NCBI RefSeq assembly: GCF_900112365.1
Contig: NZ_FOLQ01000021.1
Span: 1-48,043, forward strand
Source: Spirosoma endophyticum
Lineage (GTDB): Bacteria; Bacteroidota; Bacteroidia; Cytophagales; Spirosomataceae
Direction of reading: 5' to 3'
Length of the DNA stretch: 48,043 bases
A program made the translations under genes and the position numbers. Under the pieces are notes generated by a model. That model was not told the DNA's origin. It saw only the letters and a program-made list of their open reading frames with translations, and made no database searches. Shown here one piece after another: positions 30,595 to 40,672 of this stretch; the stretch's first letter is position 1; every line of letters starts with the position of its first letter.

Positions 30595-31134
30595 TTACCT
30601 AGCCTCTTTGTCTGTATGGTCAATAAGCTGCTTGAGTAAGTCTTTAGGCTCAGCTAACGAGAGAATATAATCACCCCAATTGGCCGAATTGCCAAATCGC
30701 CGGTCGAACTCAGTCGGTAAGCTTTCTAGCTCGACTCCCGCTGCTACCTGTCGATTAATACCATGATTTTCAAAAAATAAAATCAACCGATGCAGTTGAC
30801 CGGCCAGGACTGGGGCCTGAGCCATCAGGGCAAATCGGCCATCTCGCTCACATTCCCATAGATACGCCTTATCCTCATAATGGAGCAGGTCCCATTGATG
30901 CAGTAAGTAGATTTGGCGATAGTGGGGCAGGTTCAAATAAAACCGGCCAAACGCTTTTTCTTTACTATACCAATGATCGCGAAAATGCTGCCGTAATCGC
31001 TTCTCCTCCCCAGCCTGATCAGACTTTGCGACGCAGGCTAACTCAGCAAAGCCATCCTCCAGAGGCATTTGCTCTAAACGGCGGTAGTTCCGAATAAAAT
31101 GGAGAACGGCCTCTAAATTAATATCGTCAATCAT
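30595..31134 (-). CDS. Tn3 passenger protein of unknown function
   Basis: 179 aa, soluble and largely helical: INLEAVLHFIRNYRRLEQMP, HFRDHWYSKEKAFGRFYLNL, LHQWDLLHYEDKAYLWECER. The C-terminal part is LPTEFDRRFGNSANWGDYIL. First gene of the three-gene minus-strand group. It shares the regulatory gap at 31135-31437 with tnpA, which runs the other way. I do not recognise the family. Confidence 0.55.
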   Translation of the reverse strand: MIDDINLEAVLHFIRNYRRLEQMPLEDGFAELACVAKSDQAGEEKRLRQHFRDHWYSKEKAFGRFYLNLPHYRQIYLLHQWDLLHYEDKAYLWECERDGRFALMAQAPVLAGQLHRLILFFENHGINRQVAAGVELESLPTEFDRRFGNSANWGDYILSLAEPKDLLKQLIDHTDKEAR

Positions 31135-31311
31135 TAGAATGGTGGGTAAGTAAGGATCATGTAGTGTGAACGAAAAAGCTTTTGACTACCTAGAAGAAGC
31201 ACTTGATTTTAGTACCTACTCAACAGCCTTGTAACAGACTGACTGCTAGTTAGCCCCTTAGGATAAAAATTAGGTCAAGAAGTTGGGTTCATAAATATAA
31301 AAGTTAAAAAG

Positions 31312-31405
31312 TTTCTGGTCCTACTTTTTGACCCTTATTTTTAGTGGTCATGGCAGCAACATCACAGCCGTACGCTAGGACCAGAAAGGTATACCTTTTT
31401 GACCC
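31312..31405. promoter_or_regulatory. Paired repeats upstream of tnpA (res or regulatory site candidate)
   Basis: Inverted arms TTTCTGGTCCTA (31312-31323) and TAGGACCAGAAA (31376-31387) plus a direct repeat CTTTTTGACCC (31324-31334 and 31395-31405) lie in the 303-base gap between divergent genes. Clustered repeats in this position commonly serve as resolvase sites that also control tnpA. The remainder of the gap is featureless. Confidence 0.5.
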
Positions 31406-31437
31406 GTCTATCTTCCTTCATTTTATAGCTTCCATAT

Positions 31438-34400
31438 ATGGCACGTCGTGACTACCTATCCACCGAGGATCGAACGCGCTTTGATTCTCCTCCGCAACTT
31501 GATAGCACCCAGCGACTTATTTTTGCTGATCTGCCGGCCTGGGCGGAAGACTACCTGGCCGAGATTCATACGCCTACTAACAAGGTAGGCTTCGTCCTGC
31601 AACTAGGTTACTTCCGGGTGGTCACCCGCTTCTTTATACCCGACCGGTTTCCATCGGTTGATGTAAACTGGGTAAGTCAGCATCTGCAGCTTGCCCAGGG
31701 AGCTATTCAGTTGAGCGAGTACACGCATAACCGGACACTCTACCGCCATCGTGCCATCATCCTGACTCAATTGGGCTACGCGGCCTTTGACCACGCCTAC
31801 CGGCTCGAGTTGGCCCGGGAAGCACGTCGACTCACGCACTTACAGACCCGGCCCGGGCTGATCCTGGATGCCCTGGTCAGCTACCTGCGGGAACGACGAG
31901 TAGAAACGCCCCCCTACAATACGCTGCGGGAGATCACGACCGAAGCACTCGATGACTTTGATGTACATTTGCAGACCCTCATTGAGCAACACCTTGACCC
32001 CGGCGACCGGGCGATATTGGACGCGCTGCTGGACAATACGACCACGCCGGAACGTGCCGGACGCTATCCGCTGACCCACCTCAAGCGTATTAGCCAGTCC
32101 ATGCGGCCTAAAGACATAACCGAGCGGGTTGCGTTATTCCAGCAGTTGAAGACCCTCTTTATACCCGTAGCCCCCCTCATCGCCCGGCTGGACCTGGCTG
32201 ATGAGACCATTCAATATTATGCGCAATACGTATTAGACAACCGCAGTACCCTGGTGGCCGACCGCACCCATGAGCGGTACCTTCGCCTGCTGGCCTTCAT
32301 TATTCATCAATACATGAGTGTGGGAGATGCGCTGATCCTGACGCTAAAAAAGGCTGTCGTGCTGGTATTCAACGACGTCGAGCAGAAGCTCAAGGAGCAG
32401 TATTACCAAAGCCGTCATGTCACAGCCAGCTTGGTGGGCCAGGTGAGTCGACGCGCTGACATCCACATTGACGTGCTGACTCAGATCGAGACCATCGTCG
32501 ACCAGCCGGAACTGAATGACGAGCAGAAGGTCGCTCAAATCCGGGAATCCCTGGCCCGCAAGCGAATTACCGCTGAAGGGTTACTCACCGATAAACGGCG
32601 GGTTGGAGAACTAACAACCATCAACCAGCCAATTCAGGAACGCAGTGATTATTATGTGGCCCTGGAGAAAGCATCGGTCCGCCTGCAGCTTCGGGTATCC
32701 GCTATTATTCAGGTCCTGGCGTTCGATCCGGATACATCGAATGTCCCTTTATGGAACGCCCTGCTTTATTTCCAGGAACGGGCCGGGGATATTACTACCT
32801 CCCCGGCTGTGCCCGTAAATTTTCTGGACATGCTTGAGCGGCAACAGGTCTTCACCGAAACGGGACGCCTACGGGTATCACTCTACAAAGTCTTTCTGTT
32901 TCGGGCGGTTCGGGATGCCCTGCGCGACGGCTCGCTGACGGTGTTATCCTCGTATGAACACCGTTCGGTAGAAGAATATCAAATTCCCCTGACTCAGTGG
33001 CAGCAACACCGGCAGGCATATTTGCAACGGGCTAACCTAACCCACTACCAGCAGGCTGCCCCCACGCTACTAGCCCTTAACCAGCGACTCAACCAGCAAT
33101 TTGCGGCTACGAATGCCGGAATTGCCCGCAACATTCAGGTTTATTTTGATGCACACGGGGGCTGGCACCTGCACCGCTATCGGGCTGGAGACCGGGAAGA
33201 CAACCCGGCGGTCCATCTGCTCTATCCGGCCAGCCGGGTCATCTCCCTGCGCGATGTACTCCTGCAGGTCGAAACACTCACGGGCTTTCTAAGTAGATTT
33301 CAGCATCAGGGGCTGCCCCACAAACCAAGCCGGCCTGAAACCCCGCTGTTGCTGGCCGCCCTGATTGGGTATGGCGAAAATATTGGTATCCGCAAAATGG
33401 CTCTGATTTCGCGTCGTATCTCCGCTCACGCCTTAGAAACGGTGGCCACCCAATACTTTTCACCTGAAATGACGCAGGAAGCCAGTGATTGCATTGTTGC
33501 CCGAAGTAATGCGCTGCCCCTGACCGATTTATTCCGTCGACAGGAGAACGTTATTCATACGGGTAGTGACGGGCAAAAGTATGATGTATCGGCTCCCTCT
33601 TTACGCGCTGCGGCTTCGTTCAAATATCACGGCAACGGTGAAGGCATGACTGTCTATTCCGGTCTGGATGAGGCTGGGCAGCTAATTTATTCAACTGTCT
33701 TTAATTCGGCCGAACGAGAGTCACCCTATGTATTGGATGTGATCCTGCACAACAAAGTGATCCAGAGCGATGCCCACGCGACGGATATGCACGGCTTTTC
33801 AGAAGTAAATTTTGCGATCACCGGACTGGTCGACGTTGAGTTACGCCCGCGCTTTGTGACGATCCACCGGCAACGACTTTATAGCATCGATTCGGTCGCC
33901 ACCTATGCTGAGTACGGATATAAAATTGTGCCTGATGCCCGTATCGATCTGGAACACCTGATTGAGCAGTGGGATAACATCCTGCGCTTAGTGACAACCA
34001 TTAAACTGGGCTACACGCAGGCATCCACCATTCTCAAGCGGCTTAACTCCTACGCCCGTCAGCACCCCCTCTATAGAGCCCTGAAGGATTTAGGTCGACT
34101 CTACAAGACAGACTATATTCTACGCTATGTGGATGATCCTGAGTTACGGGCTCATGTTGAGGGTATGTTGACAAAGGTGGAACACAGCAACAAGTTCAGC
34201 AGTGCCGTGACGCTGGGCAATAACCAGGCGTTTGGGTGGCAAACGCAGCGGGAGCAGGAGATAGCGACCGGCAGTAAAATGGTATTGATGAATGCAATCA
34301 ATTTCTACAACCTGCTGTATTTGTCGGAAAAGTTGCGCCAATGTCCGACGAAAGAGGAGCGGGACGAATTACTGAAAACGATACTACAGTCCTCGACACA

Positions 34401-34536
34401 TACCTGGCACCACATCAACCTGGGCGGGGAGTATGACTTTTCGGACCCGACCGTTATAGAGACTACTTTTGATCTGGAGGCACTGTTGAATTTCTCCCTT
34501 ACCAGGCCGGTTCGCCCCTCTCGTTCAACCAAGTGA
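31438..34536 (+). CDS. tnpA: Tn3-family transposase TnpA
   Basis: 1032 aa, about the usual length of the family. The N-terminal DUF4158-like part (MARRDYLSTEDRTRFDSPPQ) covers about 1-170. The DDE domain occupies the second half: LPLTDLFRRQENVIHTGSDG and QKYDVSAPSLRAAASFKYHG, then VILHNKVIQSDAHATDMHGF (Asp of the second motif), DVELRPRFVTIHRQRLYSID, and a final Glu region in LYLSEKLRQCPTKEERDE. The stop TGA overlaps the right inverted repeat. The frame is undamaged, so the element may still be active. GC is higher than in the plasmid backbone. Confidence 0.95.
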   Translation: MARRDYLSTEDRTRFDSPPQLDSTQRLIFADLPAWAEDYLAEIHTPTNKVGFVLQLGYFRVVTRFFIPDRFPSVDVNWVSQHLQLAQGAIQLSEYTHNRTLYRHRAIILTQLGYAAFDHAYRLELAREARRLTHLQTRPGLILDALVSYLRERRVETPPYNTLREITTEALDDFDVHLQTLIEQHLDPGDRAILDALLDNTTTPERAGRYPLTHLKRISQSMRPKDITERVALFQQLKTLFIPVAPLIARLDLADETIQYYAQYVLDNRSTLVADRTHERYLRLLAFIIHQYMSVGDALILTLKKAVVLVFNDVEQKLKEQYYQSRHVTASLVGQVSRRADIHIDVLTQIETIVDQPELNDEQKVAQIRESLARKRITAEGLLTDKRRVGELTTINQPIQERSDYYVALEKASVRLQLRVSAIIQVLAFDPDTSNVPLWNALLYFQERAGDITTSPAVPVNFLDMLERQQVFTETGRLRVSLYKVFLFRAVRDALRDGSLTVLSSYEHRSVEEYQIPLTQWQQHRQAYLQRANLTHYQQAAPTLLALNQRLNQQFAATNAGIARNIQVYFDAHGGWHLHRYRAGDREDNPAVHLLYPASRVISLRDVLLQVETLTGFLSRFQHQGLPHKPSRPETPLLLAALIGYGENIGIRKMALISRRISAHALETVATQYFSPEMTQEASDCIVARSNALPLTDLFRRQENVIHTGSDGQKYDVSAPSLRAAASFKYHGNGEGMTVYSGLDEAGQLIYSTVFNSAERESPYVLDVILHNKVIQSDAHATDMHGFSEVNFAITGLVDVELRPRFVTIHRQRLYSIDSVATYAEYGYKIVPDARIDLEHLIEQWDNILRLVTTIKLGYTQASTILKRLNSYARQHPLYRALKDLGRLYKTDYILRYVDDPELRAHVEGMLTKVEHSNKFSSAVTLGNNQAFGWQTQREQEIATGSKMVLMNAINFYNLLYLSEKLRQCPTKEERDELLKTILQSSTHTWHHINLGGEYDFSDPTVIETTFDLEALLNFSLTRPVRPSRSTK

Positions 34537-34572
34537 CGAATTATGTACGATTCTGCAAAACTACCCATGTTT

Positions 34573-34773
34573 AGGATATAACAGGGGAAGTAAGCGGTAG
34601 CGAAAGTAATTGCGGTTAAGACGGCGCAGTTCCGTCCTGGAGATGCCCAAGGTTTCTTCCAGCTCGGAGGCCTGGACTCGTTCAGCCCGATAGGCTTCGA
34701 CGACCTTCCATCGGAATAGGTGTCGAGTTTTCTTTTTCTTATAACCTACTAAATCATTAAGATACGTATTCAT
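34573..34773 (-). pseudogene. IS3 orfA N-terminal fragment
   Basis: From ATG 34771-34773 the minus strand encodes MNTYLNDLVGYKKKKTRHLF, then RWKVVEAYRAERVQASELEE and LGISRTELRRLNRNYFRYRL, an HTH typical of IS3 OrfA, ending ...LLYP-Lys-His at the Tn3 target site. The rest of orfA lies on the far side of the Tn3 and IS110 insertions (26456-26680). The IS end GTATGCTACTG is 23 bases before the ATG. Confidence 0.7.
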
Positions 34774-34815
34774 ACTGGATTTTGACTAAAGTTTCCAGTA
34801 GCATACGCCCCTCCG

Positions 34816-34955
34816 TGTAACACATCCGCTCACCACTATAACATTCGTCTTAGCCCTTAAAAAAAGGGAAGTTTTCGCTTTGCGGATGGGTAAGGCCTGC
34901 CGTCATCTGGCTCACGATTCGCTATAATGTTACAATGGTGAGAGGATGTGTTACA
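34816..34955. repeat. 140-bp element with 30-bp inverted ends upstream of the giant surface-protein gene
   Basis: Arms 34816-34845 and 34926-34955 match at about 26 of 30 positions (TGTAACACATCC..CTCACCA..TAACATT). The word TTACAATGGTGAGAG also occurs twice in tandem near 34930 and 34951. It contains no gene. A small non-autonomous element, directly before the region that must hold the promoter of gene 35024. Confidence 0.6.
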
Positions 34956-35023
34956 ATGGTGAGAGCTTGATGCTCAGGCTTTTGCCACCTTTGTCCCCAG
35001 TCAACTCAATCTACGCTTACTGT

Positions 35024-38000
35024 ATGAAAACATTATTTTACCTAGTCAGCCAGGCCCTCAAAAGCCTACTGGTTCTTGTTTTACTTAGTGCACTGGGTAG
35101 ACCAACCCAGGCTCAAAACTCGGGGTCGGTGACGACTACCCAGAGCTTTTCCTACACCGGCCAGATCGTCAGTTGGACCGTACCAACAGGAGTGACATCG
35201 TTAACCATCGAAGCCCGGGGAGCGGAGGGGGGATTTGGTGATCGCCAGTTTGGGGGTGACTTCATTATTTACCCGGCTGGCAAAGGTGCCCTTATTCGGG
35301 GGACGGTTGCCGTGAGTGGCGGGCAAACACTTAAAATATTGGTCGGTCAGAAAAGTCCAAATCGCAACGGGGGTGGCGGTGGATCGTTTATCACCACGAA
35401 TACGAATGCCCCTCTAATCATTGCCGGTGGTGGTGGTGGCAGTGGGACGGATAGTGATCTGGCCACCAAAGATGGTCAGTCAAGTAGGCCAGGAGGAGCT
35501 AACGGAGGAAATGATGGGAATGGAGGACCAGCGATCGCTGGCGCTAGCGCCGGTGGAGGGGGTTTACTAACTGATGGCAGTAACAGTAATTTTCCCAACG
35601 GCCCTAATGAACAATCCCGGGGCGGTAAAGCCTTTGTTAACGGTGGAGCGGGTTCATCCAACAACGATAGCTTTGGACTAGGCGGTTTTGGTGGCGGTGG
35701 CAGTGGAACCGGTACCGCTGCTGGTGGCGGGGGTGGTGGCTATTCCGGTGGCGGTGGGAACAAAGGTCCCGGTGGTGGGGGCGGCTCGTTCAACGGCGGC
35801 ACCAACCAGACCAACACGGTAGGAGCTAACTCAGGTAATGGCTTAGTAAATATTACTTATACCACCCCACCCCAGCCCATCCGCTACGTCAAACAGGGTG
35901 GCACGGGGGATGGCACCTCGTGGACCAATGCCAGTGGGGACTTGCAGGCCATGATCAACGCCGACCAGGTGCAGCAGGTCTGGGTGGCCGGGGGGGCCTA
36001 CTACCCGGGGACTTCGCGCGGCTCATCTTTCTCTCTCAAAAGCGGGGTAGCCGTTTACGGAGGGTTTAACAGCACCAATCCCGAGAGTAGTACAGCTAGT
36101 CGCTCCTCGATCAATCCGGTGCTGGGTACCCCCTCTTCCACTACGCTCTCGGGCGATATTGGCACTAAAGGGGTTAACACTGACAATAGCTATATCATTC
36201 TTACCAATAATAACGTCGCCAGCACGGCTAGGTTGGATGGGTTTGTTATCAGTGGAGCCTATAACGCAAACAATAATTTCTTCGACATCTCGGGAGCGGG
36301 GGTAGTGAATTCAGGAGGTGGGCCCAGCTTTGTGAACTGTCAAATCAGTCAGAATACCATAACGCCTAATACGCTAGCAGCCGGGGCGGGTATGACTAAT
36401 CTCCAGAGTAATCCAACCCTACTTACCTGTGTAATCAGTGGGAACATGGCAAATGGTACGAGTGGAGGCGGCATCTATAACAATACCTGTAGTCCTACCA
36501 TAACGAGTTGTATTATCGCTAGTAACACCGCTACTGGGGGAGGCGGTGGTATGTATAACGTGGACTCAAACTCAGGTGCAACCTCACCGGTGCTGACCAA
36601 CTGCCTATTGATTCAGAATGTAGGAGGTTCGCAAGGGGGTGCTTCATACGATGATCGTAGCAGTCCTCGCTATCTTAACTGCACGTTTGCCGGTAACCGG
36701 GCCAACTCGGGAGCTGCTATTCAGAACGGGGGCTCGCCCTCGCTGACTAACTGCATTATTTGGGATAATCAAGGTAGTGCTGCATTGGGAGGTTCAACCG
36801 TAACGGCAAACTATTGCCTGGTCGAATCAGCCGAGATAGACTATTCGGGTACGGGCAATATAAAGGCGACGTCCTCACCTTTCACCATGGGCAGTTACCT
36901 GCTTTCAGGATGTTCAGTGGCACTTAACGCGGGTAATAATGCTGCCTATACGTCAACTCAAGGGCCCGGTACTGATCTGGCTGGTAATTCGCGTTTTTAT
37001 CAGGGTGGAGTCATCGATATCGGGGCCTACGAGTATCAGGGCAATCCGACGCCATACGCAGCCATCACCAGCCGGCCCCCCAGCGCCAGCAGCGTGACGG
37101 TGGGGGCCATCGTGAGCGTGCCCGTCAGCGTAACGGGCAGTGTGAGCCAATACCAGTGGTACAAAGACAACCTCAACACCCCTGTTGGGGGGCAAACCAC
37201 GGCCACCCTGAATCTGATCAACGTGCAGCCCAGTGACGCAGGCTCGTATTCGGTGGTGGTGACGGGCAGTTGCAACAGCGTGACCTCGACGGCTTTCAGT
37301 CTGAGCGTGAGTGCCCCCACCCAGCCCATCCGCTACGTCAGGCAGGGGGGCAGTGGTACAGGCGACGGTACGTCGTGGGCCAATGCCAGCGGGGATTTAC
37401 AGAGCCAGGTCAACATCGCCGGAGCCCAGCAGGTCTGGGTGGCGGGGGGGACCTACCAACCGGCCAGCGGGGGTAGCTTTGCCATGAAAAACGGGGTGGC
37501 CATCTACGGGGGCTTTTCCCGCACCAGCACCGCCAGCCGCCCCTCGGTCAACCCCGTCCCGGGTCCCGGCGGGGCCTCTCAGCCCTCCTCCACCACCCTG
37601 CTGGGCAACGGTAACAGTGTCATCCGGAACCCCCAGGGCCTGACCAGCGGGGCGGTGCTGGACGGCTTTGTCATTCAGGGGGGGAGGGTCACGGATGGTT
37701 CTGGCGGGGGGATGTACAATTATAACAGCAGTCCCCGCCTGACCAACCTGGTCTTCATCAACAACTCGGCGGCGGCTGGCGGGGGGATCTACAATGAGTT
37801 CGGGAGCAAACCTAGTCTAACCAACTGTGTGTTTAGCGCCAACTCGGCTACCTCTGGCGGAGGGCTGTTTAATCTTACCGGCAGCCAGGCTGAGTTAATC
37901 GATTGTGTTATTAGTAGCAACTTGGCGGTGAGTGGCGCAGGCATTTATAACGCTTTTCAAGCCGGTTGCCGCCTGGACAATTGTAAGCTGGTCGGTAATG

Positions 38001-40651
38001 TAGCGACGCAGGACGGCGGAGGAATTTACACGATTACGAATGGGAGCCTGGTCACCTTGTCAAGCTGTACCCTGAGTGGCAATGCGGCCGTTAATGGGGG
38101 TGGGGTTTACAACGATTCAGGCGTTCCAACACTGATCAACTGTCTAATTGAGGACAATAAAGCCACCGGGCAGGGGGGTGGGATCTATTTTACTCAAATG
38201 GCCAACTACGGCAGCTTAACGAATTGCCTGCTCCGGGGTAACTCAGCCCAGCAGGGGGGCGCTATGTACAACCGGCTTGCCAGTCCTACCCTAACCAATT
38301 GCACGATCAGTGATAACACGGCTAGTCAGGGGGGAGCCCTGTATAACACGTATTTCAGTCCTACGCTCACGAGCAGTATTGTCTGGCATAACCATGCCGG
38401 CACGGGGGTTGAGAATACCTTTGTCAATACAGACGGTAGTACAATCCTAACCCGATATTGCCTGATTGAATCCGGCGTAACCAGTTATTCCGCCGGGGAG
38501 GGTACTATCATGGCGGTCAGCTCTCCCTTTGCCAGTGATACAGATTACCGATTAGCTATGGCTTCCCAGGCCATCGATGCGGGTGACCCCAGCAGCACCA
38601 CGGCTACCAGCGGAGCCACGGATCTGGAAAATAACCCCCGCATTGCCAATACGCGCATTGACATTGGCGCCTACGAGTACCAGGGACCCTTCTGCCAACC
38701 TGTGGTTATTACCCAGCAACCGACCAGCGGCTTGTCGGTTTGCGTGGGCAGTAGCGTCACGGCGATGATTTCGGTGAGTGGTACCAGCCCCACCTACCAA
38801 TGGTACAAAGATGGTACGTCCCTGGGCTCAGCCCAGCAATCGGCTACACTCACTCTAACCCATGTGCAGCCTAGCCAGGCGGGAGCTTATATGGCCGTCG
38901 TGACGGGCAGTTGCAACAGCGTGACCAGCACGGCCTTCTCGCTGACGGTCAATTCGCTGCCCGCGGCTACCCTGACGGCCAGCCCCTCGACGGTCCTGAG
39001 TTGCGCCCAGACCAGCCTGACGCTGACGGCCGGGGGCGGCACCAGTTTCGCTTTCAGCGGACCGGCTATTGCCAGTCAAGCTAATAACCAGGCGGTAGTG
39101 AATGCGCCCGGCACGTACTCGGTGACGGTCACCAACGCTGGCTGCACCAGCACCACCGCCATCGCCATCAGCCAGGACACCACCGTACCCGTGGCTACGC
39201 TGATGAGTAGTGGACCGCTGAGTTGCGCCGTTACGTCGGTGACGCTGACGGCTTCAGGTGGTACAAGCTACAGCTTCGCCAATGGCAGTGGTCCGTTGGG
39301 CACCCCCGGCCCAACCAACATGCTAGTGGTTAGTAGCGCGGGGACGTATTCGGTGACAGTCGCCAACGCCAGTGGGTGTGTCAGCAGTACCAGCACGACC
39401 GTCACCAGCAATACCGCGACAGTGTCGGTGACCAATCCGGCCACCACGAATGCCACCCAGGGCACGAGCTTTAACCAAACCTTTACGGCCAGCGGAGGGA
39501 TAGCACCCCGCAGTTTCAGTCTGGCAAGTGGCAGCTTGCCTGCGGGGCTGAGCTTATCAACAGCGGGCGTTTTATCGGGCACCCCCACTCAGAGTGGTAG
39601 CTTCTCCCTCACGGTCCAGGCCACCGATGCCAACGGCTGTTCGGGGGTGAGTGCGAGCTATAGCCTGACGGTGCTGGGCGGTCAGCTGACCGTGATAGCC
39701 CCTGATTACAACTGTGCCAGTGGGGTTATCTCCTTCCATACCACGGGGGGCGACGGATCCCCCATTGAGTACTTTGCCACGGGCATCACCCCCTGGACGA
39801 GCAACCCCACCCAGCGAATCGAAACCGAACTGCGGGCCGATCCCAAGAAGATTCAGCTGTTGGCCCGTCAGAACGGCCTTACGGTGAGCTACTTATTCGA
39901 TCTGCCGGCCTACTGCGCGGGCCTGCCCACCCCCCCTCAGTCCTCGACCAACCCCGCCCCGATCGTTAGCCAGGGCATTGGTGCGCAGGTGGCAGTGGAA
40001 CGGGAGCCCTACCGCTTCACCATCCCGGCGGGTACCTTCACCGACCCCCAGGGAGAGCCTCTGACTTACTACGCACTGGCCTTGCCGGCGGGTCTTAGCC
40101 TACAAGGCAATGAGATTAGCGGCACGCCCACCACCCAGGGGCGGGCGGTGGTGACTCTGATTGCGGTGGACCCTTCGGGGCAGACGGCCAATACCAGCTT
40201 CTGGTTCACGGTGGGTTCCCCCGTGTCGGATGTAACGCCTGTGCTGACGACGCTACCGGCGCTGCAGTACGGAAGGACGCCTTTCAGTTTGGTCGTGGAT
40301 GTGTTTGAGTTGAATGGCGTCGGCACAGGTGGGGCCGTGACGCTTTACCTGGCCAAAGATCCGCAGGTGGTGCTGAGCTTCGATGGCGCCTCCATGGTGA
40401 TTGGAGGGAAACCGGTACAAAACAGGAACTGGAGTTTTGACGGGACCTCCAACAACGACTTCTACATCCTGACTTGCGGTGGGGGGGTGAGTGGGGGTGG
40501 TAAGCAATCGGTGGGCCTGAATGGAATCAGCACCCCGGGAAGCACCCGGGGCCGTTTGACGCTGAGCGCGACCGTGTCGCTCGGGAATAGGGCGGAGTTG
40601 CGGCTGACCAACAACACCGATGCGGATCAGGTGGAGTACTTCAACAAGTAA
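35024..40651 (+). CDS. Giant secreted protein: Gly-rich domain, beta-helix repeats, Ig-like and putative-Ig domains
   Basis: 1875 aa from ATG 35024, which starts a signal peptide (MKTLFYLVSQALKSLLVLVL to GRPTQAQ). An in-frame start at 34946 would lie inside the 140-bp element. Residues about 50-285: Gly-rich domain (AGGGGGSG, GGGGGGYSGGGG). About 285-690: first parallel beta-helix region introduced by QGGTGDGTSWTNASGDLQ. About 700-770: Ig-like domain (YQWYKDN, DAGSYSVVVTG). About 770-1215: second beta-helix introduced by a repeat of the same Asn-Ala-Ser-Gly phrase. Then another Ig-like domain, SVTV-type repeats, and putative-Ig domains (LPAGLSLSTAGVLSGTP). Probably a surface adhesin or matrix protein. 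There is no clear C-terminal sorting signal. Confidence 0.88.
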   Translation: MKTLFYLVSQALKSLLVLVLLSALGRPTQAQNSGSVTTTQSFSYTGQIVSWTVPTGVTSLTIEARGAEGGFGDRQFGGDFIIYPAGKGALIRGTVAVSGGQTLKILVGQKSPNRNGGGGGSFITTNTNAPLIIAGGGGGSGTDSDLATKDGQSSRPGGANGGNDGNGGPAIAGASAGGGGLLTDGSNSNFPNGPNEQSRGGKAFVNGGAGSSNNDSFGLGGFGGGGSGTGTAAGGGGGGYSGGGGNKGPGGGGGSFNGGTNQTNTVGANSGNGLVNITYTTPPQPIRYVKQGGTGDGTSWTNASGDLQAMINADQVQQVWVAGGAYYPGTSRGSSFSLKSGVAVYGGFNSTNPESSTASRSSINPVLGTPSSTTLSGDIGTKGVNTDNSYIILTNNNVASTARLDGFVISGAYNANNNFFDISGAGVVNSGGGPSFVNCQISQNTITPNTLAAGAGMTNLQSNPTLLTCVISGNMANGTSGGGIYNNTCSPTITSCIIASNTATGGGGGMYNVDSNSGATSPVLTNCLLIQNVGGSQGGASYDDRSSPRYLNCTFAGNRANSGAAIQNGGSPSLTNCIIWDNQGSAALGGSTVTANYCLVESAEIDYSGTGNIKATSSPFTMGSYLLSGCSVALNAGNNAAYTSTQGPGTDLAGNSRFYQGGVIDIGAYEYQGNPTPYAAITSRPPSASSVTVGAIVSVPVSVTGSVSQYQWYKDNLNTPVGGQTTATLNLINVQPSDAGSYSVVVTGSCNSVTSTAFSLSVSAPTQPIRYVRQGGSGTGDGTSWANASGDLQSQVNIAGAQQVWVAGGTYQPASGGSFAMKNGVAIYGGFSRTSTASRPSVNPVPGPGGASQPSSTTLLGNGNSVIRNPQGLTSGAVLDGFVIQGGRVTDGSGGGMYNYNSSPRLTNLVFINNSAAAGGGIYNEFGSKPSLTNCVFSANSATSGGGLFNLTGSQAELIDCVISSNLAVSGAGIYNAFQAGCRLDNCKLVGNVATQDGGGIYTITNGSLVTLSSCTLSGNAAVNGGGVYNDSGVPTLINCLIEDNKATGQGGGIYFTQMANYGSLTNCLLRGNSAQQGGAMYNRLASPTLTNCTISDNTASQGGALYNTYFSPTLTSSIVWHNHAGTGVENTFVNTDGSTILTRYCLIESGVTSYSAGEGTIMAVSSPFASDTDYRLAMASQAIDAGDPSSTTATSGATDLENNPRIANTRIDIGAYEYQGPFCQPVVITQQPTSGLSVCVGSSVTAMISVSGTSPTYQWYKDGTSLGSAQQSATLTLTHVQPSQAGAYMAVVTGSCNSVTSTAFSLTVNSLPAATLTASPSTVLSCAQTSLTLTAGGGTSFAFSGPAIASQANNQAVVNAPGTYSVTVTNAGCTSTTAIAISQDTTVPVATLMSSGPLSCAVTSVTLTASGGTSYSFANGSGPLGTPGPTNMLVVSSAGTYSVTVANASGCVSSTSTTVTSNTATVSVTNPATTNATQGTSFNQTFTASGGIAPRSFSLASGSLPAGLSLSTAGVLSGTPTQSGSFSLTVQATDANGCSGVSASYSLTVLGGQLTVIAPDYNCASGVISFHTTGGDGSPIEYFATGITPWTSNPTQRIETELRADPKKIQLLARQNGLTVSYLFDLPAYCAGLPTPPQSSTNPAPIVSQGIGAQVAVEREPYRFTIPAGTFTDPQGEPLTYYALALPAGLSLQGNEISGTPTTQGRAVVTLIAVDPSGQTANTSFWFTVGSPVSDVTPVLTTLPALQYGRTPFSLVVDVFELNGVGTGGAVTLYLAKDPQVVLSFDGASMVIGGKPVQNRNWSFDGTSNNDFYILTCGGGVSGGGKQSVGLNGISTPGSTRGRLTLSATVSLGNRAELRLTNNTDADQVEYFNK

Positions 40652-40672
40652 GCGAAAACAGTAACGTGACTT

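Larger units (their letters stand above)
28061..34566 (+). mobile_element. Tn3-family transposon (6506 bp)
   Basis: The ends are perfect inverted repeats over 33 bases (28061-28093 and 34534-34566), beginning GGGTAGTTTTGCAGAATCGT. Both flanks carry ATGTTT (28055-28060 and 34567-34572), a 6-bp target duplication. Contents: tnpA (plus), tnpR (minus), and passenger genes at 28.2-29.1 and 29.85-31.1 kb. The insertion cut the IS3 orfA after codons Pro-Lys-His. Confidence 0.93.
25381..34806 (-). mobile_element. IS3-family element, interrupted by IS110 and Tn3-family elements
   Basis: Its ends are GTATGCTACTG (25381-25391) and the complement CAGTAGCATAC (34796-34806), with further matches inside as expected for imperfect IS3 termini. 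The transposase genes run on the minus strand: the orfA start at 34573-34773, orfA end and orfB at 25415-26680. Between them lie the Tn3-family transposon (28061-34566) and the IS110 element. No target duplication was clear. The element must be the oldest of the three. Confidence 0.75.
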
